From GCA-2731375 sp964507245 (GTDB lineage Bacteria > Pseudomonadota > Alphaproteobacteria > GCA-2731375), in assembly GCA_964507245.1 (NCBI GenBank), contig CAZDQC010000020.1, positions 1 to 39,368 on the forward strand: a stretch of DNA of 39,368 nucleotides, in the 5' to 3' direction. The translations under genes were made by a program, and so were the position numbers. How positions within the stretch are numbered: position 1 is the stretch's first letter; each line of letters starts with the position of its first letter. Below, one piece after another: positions 33,453 through 39,368 of the stretch. A model generated the notes under the pieces. That model ran no database searches, was not told the origin of the DNA, and saw only the letters and a list, made by a program, of their open reading frames with translations.

Positions 33453-34115
33453 TCAATCTTCAAAGCTGGCGTCACTCCGGATCAAGGATAGGAATTCGCG
33501 TCGTGTGGCAGCATTTTCGCGGAAGGCGCCTAACATGCGTGAGGTGGCAAGCGCCGCACCAGGTTTGTACACCCCTCGGGTAGTCATGCATTGGTGCGAG
33601 GCCTCGATCATTACGGCTACGCCCAAGGGCTGGAGCACTTCCTGAATGGTGTTGGCAATTTGAGCGGTCATTTTTTCCTGGATTTGCAGGCGTTTCGCAA
33701 AAACTTGCACTAAGCGCGCCATTTTTGAAATGCCCACCACCCGACGGTCTGGTAAATAGGCAATATGGGCCCGACCCAGGATCGGCGCCATGTGATGTTC
33801 GCAATGGCTTTCAAAACGTATATCCCGTAACAAGACCATTTCATCGTAGCCTTCGACTTCCTCAAAGGTGCGCTGCAGGATTTCTAATGGGTCGTCGTGA
33901 TAGCCTGTGAAATGTTCCTCAAAGGCTCGAACTACGCGTTCGGGCGTGCCGACCAGGCCCTCGCGATCTGGGTCGTCGCCGGCCCAGCGTACCAGGGTGC
34001 GAACGGCGTCCTCTGCCTCTTCTCGGCTGGGGCGGCGTTCCTGCGCGGCTCGGCGTTCAGCGGCCAAAGATTCCGCTAAATTTAACTCTGGACCGAATTT
34101 TTTCCGTTCGTTCAT
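33453..34115 (-). CDS. folE: GTP cyclohydrolase I
   Basis: A 220-residue FolE, which converts GTP to 7,8-dihydroneopterin triphosphate, the first step of folate or other pterin synthesis. Zinc ligands are Cys105 and His108 (SHCEHH) and Cys176 (HQCMTTRG), and VGISKMARLVQVFAKRLQIQE is the family core. The ATG at 34115 has GAAGG about seven bases upstream. It follows ureG by 57 bases on the same strand with no terminator between, so it may be cotranscribed with urease although the pathways are unrelated. A CATGCC/GGCATG hairpin (34133-34153) lies in that gap. The gene also feeds the folate used by MetF and MetH, encoded elsewhere in the window. Confidence 0.97.
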   Translation of the reverse strand: MNERKKFGPELNLAESLAAERRAAQERRPSREEAEDAVRTLVRWAGDDPDREGLVGTPERVVRAFEEHFTGYHDDPLEILQRTFEEVEGYDEMVLLRDIRFESHCEHHMAPILGRAHIAYLPDRRVVGISKMARLVQVFAKRLQIQEKMTAQIANTIQEVLQPLGVAVMIEASHQCMTTRGVYKPGAALATSRMLGAFRENAATRREFLSLIRSDASFED

Positions 34116-34172
34116 CGTCTGGCCTTCATATACATGCCGTCAATGTAGGCATGCTGGCAAAAAGAACAAGGG

Positions 34173-34805
34173 TCATGCCAGACCACCAGCCTCGGCGATA
34201 AAACCAGCCACCTTATCTAATCCCTCGTGGGTCTTTAAATTTGTGAAGACAAACGGCCGTTCGCCCCGCATACGTAATGTATCTTGGCGCATAATTTTTA
34301 GATCTGCGCCGACCAGTGGGGCGAGGTCGATCTTATTGATCACCAGCAGGTCCGAACGGGTGATGCCTGGCCCACCTTTTCGCGGAATTTTTTCGCCTGC
34401 CGCGACGTCGATGACATAGATAGTCAGATCCGCAAGTTCAGGGCTGAAGGTAGCTGCTAGGTTGTCACCACCGGATTCAATCAGGCAAATTTCTGCCTCC
34501 GGAAAGGCGCTGCTCATCTGGGCCACTGCGGCTAGGTTGATGGAGGCGTCCTCCCGAATTGCCGTATGCGGGCAACCGCCGGTTTCCACTCCCATAATTC
34601 TTTCCGCTGGCAGGGCGCCGGTGCGGGTTAATATCATCTGGTCTTCTTTGGTATAGATATCATTGGTGATCACCACCATGTCCCGTTTGCCGCTCATGCG
34701 CCGGCACAAGCCCTCAAGTAACGCTGTTTTTCCGGAACCCACGGGTCCGCCGACACCAACGCGCAATGGCCCGTGATCTGATGAATGGTTTGCCATAGGG
34801 CTCAT
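34173..34805 (-). CDS. ureG: Urease accessory GTPase UreG
   Basis: A 210-residue UreG, the GTPase that delivers nickel during urease activation. The P-loop GPVGSGKT is at residues 21-27 region, with NDIYTKEDQ, the metal-binding CPH of ETGGCPHTAIRED and the G4-type NKIDL after. ATG 34805 overlaps the ureF stop as ATGA; an in-frame ATG at 34796 is an alternative. It works with UreF, UreD and UreE, all encoded upstream in the same operon. It lacks the long N-terminal histidine stretch of some relatives, so nickel storage would fall mainly to UreE. Confidence 0.97.
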   Translation of the reverse strand: MSPMANHSSDHGPLRVGVGGPVGSGKTALLEGLCRRMSGKRDMVVITNDIYTKEDQMILTRTGALPAERIMGVETGGCPHTAIREDASINLAAVAQMSSAFPEAEICLIESGGDNLAATFSPELADLTIYVIDVAAGEKIPRKGGPGITRSDLLVINKIDLAPLVGADLKIMRQDTLRMRGERPFVFTNLKTHEGLDKVAGFIAEAGGLA

Positions 34806-35464
34806 GATCGAAATAGCCTTGTATATTGGGTTTCGTGTTGCATGCTCGCCCAGTCTACTACCACTGCAGCGGAGCCGAGATCTTCGATGGTTGCATTTTT
34901 CGCCATGGCCGCGACCTCCATCACCACTTCCTCCAGTTCAGCCTGGGCTAGTTGACCGTCAGTTTGCCCGATAGGCACCAGGCGCACGGCGGCGTTGATC
35001 AGATTGGCTAGCCAGGCCTGCAAATGCAGATGCAAAGAAGCCTCTGCATCGATGCCGTGGGCCTTGCAGGCTATGGCCAGGGAGATGGCCAAAGCCGGCG
35101 ATTCTGGCAGGCATATTAAATCTTCGTGGGGCCAAGCCTTTTGAACCATCTGAAGAAAAGCTTCGCCCTGGGAGAGGTTTTCTAAGGCCAACTCTCCGGT
35201 CGCAAAGGATGCTTGGGCTAATTCGGCTATCTCCTGAAATTCATCACCTTCGGAATTCAAGGCCACGGCCAGAATTATGGCTTCGTTGCGACCGCTTCCG
35301 TGGCGTAAATCGGCGTCTAGCCAATCGATCAAAGTAACCCGATCGTGCACCAAACCGGCCTCTACGGCATATTCGAGACCATGGGAGTAGCTGAAAGCGC
35401 CAATGGGGAAGCTGGGGGACAACCAGCTTTGCAGCCGCAGCAGCTGATGGTGATCAGTGATCAT
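34802..35464 (-). CDS. ureF: Urease accessory protein UreF
   Basis: A 220-residue, mainly helical UreF that bridges UreD and UreG in the activation complex. The family opening LLRLQSWLSPSFPIGAFSYS then HGLEYAVE is clear, and the C terminus ends ETQYTRLFRS. I start at ATG 35464, which places LLRL near residue 8 as usual; in-frame starts at 35521 and 35491 would add residues that lie inside ureE. The chosen start overlaps the ureE stop by 11 bases, and the stop overlaps ureG by ATGA. Confidence in function is high because of both sequence and position. Confidence 0.95.
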   Translation of the reverse strand: MITDHHQLLRLQSWLSPSFPIGAFSYSHGLEYAVEAGLVHDRVTLIDWLDADLRHGSGRNEAIILAVALNSEGDEFQEIAELAQASFATGELALENLSQGEAFLQMVQKAWPHEDLICLPESPALAISLAIACKAHGIDAEASLHLHLQAWLANLINAAVRLVPIGQTDGQLAQAELEEVVMEVAAMAKNATIEDLGSAAVVVDWASMQHETQYTRLFRS

Positions 35465-35915
35465 GTCTGTGGCCTGACGAATGAATGTCATAGGCACCGC
35501 CTTCGGGTTGAAACGGAGCAAAGATTTGCGTTACCTGAGCTCCCATTCCTCGCACCATATCCTCGATTACGTGGTCCGGGCGGATGAGCAAGCGTTCCGT
35601 GGTTAGATCGGTAGGCAAGTGTCGGTTACCCAAATGCCAAGCCATGCGCAAAAGAGCCAAGGTTGTGGTGCAGCGAATTTCTAATAGCGGCTCTGGTGCG
35701 GCGTGGACAGCAAGCCAACGGCCGTCGCTGACCTGCAGGCCATCCCCGTGTGCCATCGCGATGGCCTTTGGCAAGTCCAACAGGATGTCCTCGCCGCCAT
35801 CTGTACACAGACGAATGCGCCGGCGGTGGCGGTTATCGAAGGTTAAGGTCACACTATCCTTGGCTAATTCGGACGGCCAATCGTCGCGGGGAAAATGGGT
35901 AATGGCGCGTTCCAT
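35454..35915 (-). CDS. ureE: Urease accessory nickel chaperone UreE
   Basis: A 153-residue UreE. The N-terminal peptide-binding-like domain has VTLTFDNRHRRRIRL, and the metal domain contains AWHLGNRHLPTDL, with the conserved histidine that bridges nickel in the dimer, then LLIRPDHVIEDMVRGMG. The C-terminal tail is short but histidine-bearing (SSGHRHDH), much less than the polyhistidine tail of Klebsiella UreE. It passes nickel to UreG or UreD. The start is 9 bases after ureC and the end overlaps ureF. Confidence 0.95.
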   Translation of the reverse strand: MERAITHFPRDDWPSELAKDSVTLTFDNRHRRRIRLCTDGGEDILLDLPKAIAMAHGDGLQVSDGRWLAVHAAPEPLLEIRCTTTLALLRMAWHLGNRHLPTDLTTERLLIRPDHVIEDMVRGMGAQVTQIFAPFQPEGGAYDIHSSGHRHDH

Positions 35916-35924
35916 GGTTGTCTC

Positions 35925-37631
35925 CTAGTACATGAAGTAGCGCTGGGTCATGGCTAGTACATCTGCTGGTTCGCAGGTCAACACTTTGCCGTCTGCGTGC
36001 ACTTCATAAGTTTCCGGATCCACCTCGATCTTGGGCATTGAATCGTTCAGAATCATGGCGCTTTTGCCGATGCCGCCGCGCGTATTGCTGACTGGCAGCA
36101 CGGGCTTGGACAGGCCATATTGTTCCCTCACGCCAGTAGCTGCCTGAGATACGAACGTCACGGCGGAGGCAGACTGTGCTCCGCCAAAGGCCCCGAACAT
36201 AGGGCGCAGGTATTGAGGTTGCGGTGTGGGGATAGAAGCGTTGGGATCGCCCATCTGGGCCGCCGCGATGGTACCCATCTTTAAGACCAGATCGGGCTTG
36301 ACGCCAAAAAAGGCCGGGGACCAAATACACAGGTCGGCCAATTTACCCACTTCAATTGAACCCACGTACTGGGCGATACCCTGGGCGATAGCCGGATTAA
36401 TAGTGTATTTCGCCACATAGCGGCGGGCGCGTACATTGTCGTTATTTCCGGTCTCTCCATCCATTGATCCGAATTGCTTTTTCATCTTATCAGCGGTCTG
36501 CCAGGTCCGAATGATAACTTCACCAACCCGACCCATAGCCTGGCTATCCGAGGCGATAATAGAAAATGCTCCCAGGTCATGCAGGATATCTTCCGCTGCG
36601 ATGGTCTCTTTACGGATTCGGCTTTCCGCAAAAGCCACGTCCTCGGCGATGTTCGGGTCCAAGTGATGACAAACCATCAACATGTCCAGATGCTCGTCAA
36701 CGGTGTTGCGGGTATATGGCCGCGTTGGATTGGTAGACGAGGGGATGACGTTCGCCTCCCCGCAGACCTTAATGATGTCTGGGGCATGGCCACCACCAGC
36801 GCCCTCGGTGTGGAAGGCGTGGATAGTGCGGCCTTTGAAGGAGGCAGTGGTATTTTCCACGAAACCTGATTCGTTCAGGGTATCCGTATGGATCATCACC
36901 TGAACGTCCATATCGTCGGCAACAGATAGACAGGTATCAATGGCTGATGGCGTAGTGCCCCAGTCTTCGTGTAGTTTCAGGCCACAGGCGCCCGCCTGGA
37001 CTTGTTCTACCAGGGCTTTGGGTAGGGAAGCGTTGCCTTTGCCAAAGAAACCCAAGTTCATTGGAAAGCTATCCGCGGCCTGCAGCATGCGTTCGATATG
37101 CCATGGCCCTGGTGTGCAGGTGGTTGCGTTGGTGCCTGTAGCGGGTCCAGTGCCGCCGCCCATCATTGTGGTGACGCCTGAAAAAAGCGCCTCCTCAATC
37201 TGTTGTGGGCAAATAAAGTGGATATGTACATCCAGGCCGCCCGCAGTGATGATTTTACCTTCTCCGGCAATAGCCTCGGTTGGCGGACCGATAATGATAT
37301 CAACATTGGGCTGGATATCTGGATTGCCAGCCTTGCCGATGCCAGTGATACGACCGTCGGTGATGCCAATATCAGCCTTCACCACGCCCCAATGGTCCAG
37401 GATCAGAGCGTTTGTGATGACTGTATCCACAGCACCATCAGCGCGGCTTACCTGACTTTGACCCATGCCGTCACGGATCACCTTGCCTCCACCGAATTTC
37501 ACTTCTTCACCATAGGTGGTGTGATCTTTCTCCACCTCGATGAACAAATCGGTATCTGCCAGTCGAACTTTGTCGCCCACAGTGGGGCCGTACATATGGG
37601 CATAATCTTCCCGGTTCATTTCGGTTGACAC
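35925..37631 (-). CDS. ureC: Urease alpha (catalytic) subunit
   Basis: The 568-residue catalytic subunit, full length. It hydrolyses urea to ammonia and carbamate at a dinickel centre. His136 and His138 (DVHIHF), the carbamylated Lys219 (GLKLHEDWG), and Cys321-His322 of the mobile flap (MVCHHLD) are all present, as is the later aspartate-bearing region ASDSQAMGRVGE. I use GTG 37631 because GGGGAGGA lies seven to fourteen bases upstream; ATG 37619 is the alternative. It follows ureB by three bases, so translation is probably coupled. Nothing in the sequence suggests loss of activity. Confidence 0.98.
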   Translation of the reverse strand: MSTEMNREDYAHMYGPTVGDKVRLADTDLFIEVEKDHTTYGEEVKFGGGKVIRDGMGQSQVSRADGAVDTVITNALILDHWGVVKADIGITDGRITGIGKAGNPDIQPNVDIIIGPPTEAIAGEGKIITAGGLDVHIHFICPQQIEEALFSGVTTMMGGGTGPATGTNATTCTPGPWHIERMLQAADSFPMNLGFFGKGNASLPKALVEQVQAGACGLKLHEDWGTTPSAIDTCLSVADDMDVQVMIHTDTLNESGFVENTTASFKGRTIHAFHTEGAGGGHAPDIIKVCGEANVIPSSTNPTRPYTRNTVDEHLDMLMVCHHLDPNIAEDVAFAESRIRKETIAAEDILHDLGAFSIIASDSQAMGRVGEVIIRTWQTADKMKKQFGSMDGETGNNDNVRARRYVAKYTINPAIAQGIAQYVGSIEVGKLADLCIWSPAFFGVKPDLVLKMGTIAAAQMGDPNASIPTPQPQYLRPMFGAFGGAQSASAVTFVSQAATGVREQYGLSKPVLPVSNTRGGIGKSAMILNDSMPKIEVDPETYEVHADGKVLTCEPADVLAMTQRYFMY

Positions 37632-37634
37632 AAT

Positions 37635-37952
37635 CTAATCCTCCCCATCAAGGGCACCGCCTACGGCGCCGTTGAAACCGTGGACTGTCCGGTCGCCGCG
37701 ATATGGCACGAGTGGAACCTCGCGGCTTTGCCCTGGTTCGAAGCGAATCGCGGTGCCGGCGGGAATGCTCAGTCGGCGGCCGCGCGCGGCTTCCCGATCA
37801 AAATCTAAAGCTGCGTTTGTTTCAAAAAAATGATAGTGGCTGCCCACCTGTATTGGGCGGTCGCCGGTGTTCGCGATGATTAGGGTGATGACGTCCTGAC
37901 CTTCGTTCAAGGTCAGTTCACCGCTTAGCGCGATAATCTCGCCTGGGATCAT
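37635..37952 (-). CDS. ureB: Urease beta subunit
   Basis: A 105-residue UreB, of normal length and separate from UreA (in Helicobacter the two are fused). Family marks are MIPGEI at the start, VGSHYHFFETN with the conserved histidines, and LSIPAGTAIRFEPG. It forms the (ABC)3 core together with UreA and UreC. It starts 11 bases after ureA and ends three bases before ureC. The C-terminal region GFNGAVGGALDGED is standard. Confidence 0.98.
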   Translation of the reverse strand: MIPGEIIALSGELTLNEGQDVITLIIANTGDRPIQVGSHYHFFETNAALDFDREAARGRRLSIPAGTAIRFEPGQSREVPLVPYRGDRTVHGFNGAVGGALDGED

Positions 37953-37963
37953 GACTTATGTCC

Positions 37964-38266
37964 TCAACGTATGGGGTGATGGACGGTAACCAGCTTGGTG
38001 CCGTCGGGAAAGGTAGCTTCGACCTGGACATCATGTAGCATCTCCGGAATACCTTCCATGACCTGACCGCGGCTTAACAGCTTGGCGCCTGCTGACATCA
38101 GGTCGGCGACGGTGCGGCCATCCCGGGCGCCTTCGACGACGAAATCAGTGATTAAGGCTACCGCTTCCGGATAGTTCATTTTTACACCGCGCTCTAGACG
38201 GTTGCGGGCCACCATAGCGGCGGTGGCTACCATTAGTTTGTCTTTTTCCCGTGGTGTCAGAAACAT
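37964..38266 (-). CDS. ureA: Urease gamma subunit
   Basis: A 100-residue UreA, the gamma subunit of urease. It opens MFLTPREKDKLM and carries YPEAVALITDFVVEGARDG and the C-terminal VQVEATFPDGTKLVTVH, all typical. The ATG at 38266 has GAGGAGG six bases upstream, the best ribosome site in the cluster; an in-frame TTG one codon earlier is unlikely. It is followed after 11 bases by ureB and preceded by ureD after 25 bases. Confidence 0.98.
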   Translation of the reverse strand: MFLTPREKDKLMVATAAMVARNRLERGVKMNYPEAVALITDFVVEGARDGRTVADLMSAGAKLLSRGQVMEGIPEMLHDVQVEATFPDGTKLVTVHHPIR

Positions 38267-38291
38267 CAATGTCCTCCTCGAGATTGTGTCT

Positions 38292-39140
38292 TTAACAGGC
38301 CCAGACGCGGGGCATGGGTGCCGGATGGCGATACAGAGCGGCCCGGAATATTACAAGGAACGCTTCTACATCGCGGCGTAGCGAAATGTCATCGGGGCCG
38401 AGAAAACGGCAAATCAGCATGCCGGCGCGCTCACTGACACCTGCGCGGCATACTGCTTTCCGTAGGGCGCATCTGGCGGTTTCAAGTAATTTAGAGGCGT
38501 CAGGCGCCACGTAAATTATTGTGGCTATAGCGTGTGCGCCGTCTAAAAGAGACCGCCGGTGGCGCAGGGCTTCAACATCCCCATTCAGGCGGAAATCATC
38601 TGCCCAAACCAGCTGGCTATCGCGGCGCAGGCGCCATTGGTCATGAATGGTGGCTTGTCTCAGATGCTCGTTTCTAGCCAATCTACCCAGTATTAGCCAA
38701 TCCATAGCAAGAAGGCGGCTATTGGTATCCAGCTGGATTTCTATTTTACGTGTTAGGACCGCACCGTCGAACAAAATGGTTTCCTGGGGCAGCCATTCCA
38801 GGAAGGCGCCATTGATCACTTGCAACCGGTTGTGGACAAGGCTGTCGTCGCCGCGGGAACGGTAGATTTTTTCCGCCGCCTGAGTCGTGACCACGACATG
38901 GGCGCCGTCCGCCGTACAAACGGCGTAGTTCAGTTCGTCGCCATCCGTGAGGCCGCCGGCTGTGTTCAACAAAACGGCCTCAACCTTGCCGCCGGGGCGG
39001 CGGGGAAGAAAAACCCGGCAGGGATTGGTTTGATAGAGATCCGTAAGTCGGTTTTCTCGGCCGGTAAAACATACGCGTGCACTGCCTCTAAGGCGTTGCA
39101 ACGGTATTGGTGGCTTAGACCGTGAGATAGCGGCGTACAT
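38292..39140 (-). CDS. ureD: Urease accessory protein UreD (UreH)
   Basis: A 282-residue UreD, the scaffold that binds apo-urease and channels nickel from UreG through UreF. Characteristic parts are LRGSARVCF, the LLNTAGGLTDGDEL motif, VTTQAAEKIYRS and EWLPQETILFDGA. The C terminus is somewhat divergent. I start at ATG 39140, where the family start fits; an in-frame start at 39188 would add 16 residues inside the urtE frame. The start overlaps the end of urtE by 26 bases, so the original operon was urt genes followed by ure genes, a common alphaproteobacterial order. Confidence 0.95.
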   Translation of the reverse strand: MYAAISRSKPPIPLQRLRGSARVCFTGRENRLTDLYQTNPCRVFLPRRPGGKVEAVLLNTAGGLTDGDELNYAVCTADGAHVVVTTQAAEKIYRSRGDDSLVHNRLQVINGAFLEWLPQETILFDGAVLTRKIEIQLDTNSRLLAMDWLILGRLARNEHLRQATIHDQWRLRRDSQLVWADDFRLNGDVEALRHRRSLLDGAHAIATIIYVAPDASKLLETARCALRKAVCRAGVSERAGMLICRFLGPDDISLRRDVEAFLVIFRAALYRHPAPMPRVWAC

Positions 39141-39339
39141 CTTCCTCCACCATATCGGACCTTTGGCCGGATAACACCACTCCTCCACGTTCCATTACAA
39201 TAAAACTATCGGCCAGATTCCGCGCAAATTCGAAATACTGTTCCACTAGCACGATGGCCATGTCGCCACGGTCCCGCAACAGGCCGATGATCCGCTGAAT
39301 ATCTTTAATGATGGAGGGTCTATTCGCGACCACTGCCAT
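39115..39339 (-). pseudogene. urtE: C-terminal remnant of urea ABC transporter ATPase UrtE
   Basis: The last 65-70 residues of UrtE are intact: PSIIKDIQRIIGLLRDRGD, then AIVLVEQYFEFARNLADSF and VMERGGVV, ending YLTV. This is the part after Walker B. The protein should read leucine-rich Walker B plus EGIQ just before PSIIKDI, but here it reads MAVVANR and then a stop (at 39352-39354) in frame. Homology therefore ends near 39318. None of the three frames upstream within the last 50 bases restores a UrtE-like sequence. Either the gene is truly broken by a rearrangement or insertion, or the window end is a misassembled contig edge. Confidence 0.8.
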
Positions 39340-39368
39340 AGCCGATAGATTTCAAGGCTTGGGTGATC

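Noticed and set aside
39337..39339. ATG at 39339 as a true start of a short UrtE-like protein
   Set aside because: The product would lack the whole nucleotide-binding core, and no ribosome site is seen; a truncated remnant explains it better.
1..39368. tRNA, rRNA, CRISPR, integrase or complete insertion sequence
   Set aside because: None recognised when reading the gaps and coding frames on both strands; absence was judged by eye only.

Overview
The window looks like chromosomal DNA from an alphaproteobacterium of moderate GC, plausibly an uncultured Rhodospirillales-like lineage. The class is inferred from several features together: a class I lysyl-tRNA synthetase, a cysteine-free (zinc-independent) ribosomal protein L31, an ArsR-methyltransferase/metF/metH operon, efp followed by an inositol-monophosphatase-family gene, and a ureDABCEFG cluster led by the end of a urea transporter gene. 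I saw no rRNA, tRNA, CRISPR array, prophage or complete insertion sequence. The genus cannot be judged from this window alone.

Region by region. 1-1.05 kb: a GFA-domain protein and a convergent DUF123/GIY-YIG nuclease-like protein. 1.2-7.5 kb: a CoA-thioester catabolic island. An IclR regulator, a tandem-hotdog thioesterase and an MBL-fold hydrolase are read leftwards with ATGA overlaps; an acyl-CoA ligase and a MaoC-like dehydratase are read rightwards. A 35-bp near-perfect palindrome sits between the two arms and is also laid out like a symmetric bidirectional promoter. An NTF2/SnoaL-like protein and a RidA protein follow. 7.5-9.1 kb: a possible small basic protein, efp and an inositol monophosphatase relative. 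9.2-13 kb: an envelope module of an OmpA-domain protein, a MotA/TolQ/ExbB-like channel and a MotB-like OmpA protein with a long coiled coil. 13-16.8 kb: hyuA/hyuB (hydantoinase/oxoprolinase family). 16.9-18.7 kb: an MsbA-type ABC half-transporter on the minus strand. 18.8-19.3 kb: rpmE, preceded by a 21-codon leader frame with a strong ribosome binding site and followed by a good terminator.

19.3-24.8 kb: the methionine-cycle operon (ArsR-methyltransferase fusion, metF, metH), joined by start/stop overlaps. 25-27.7 kb: a DinG/XPD-like helicase on the minus strand, divergent from lysS (class I). 29.4-33.4 kb: an SMP-30-type lactonase with an overlapping DUF2161 nuclease-like gene, then a second SMP-30-type lactonase, a 73-residue unknown protein and a Gfo/Idh/MocA oxidoreductase, suggesting sugar or sugar-acid metabolism. 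33.4-39.3 kb, minus strand: ureD-A-B-C-E-F-G, then folE. Upstream of ureD lies only the C-terminal end of urtE, which loses homology at about 39318.

Most genes are conventional. The parts most worth a second look are the palindrome-controlled CoA cluster, the leader minicistron in front of rpmE (with weaker parallels elsewhere), the OmpA/MotA/MotB-like envelope motor, the 11-bp inverted repeat at 9173-9227, and the abrupt break in urtE. All calls rest on reading the sequence and recalling protein families; no searches or structure predictions were run.
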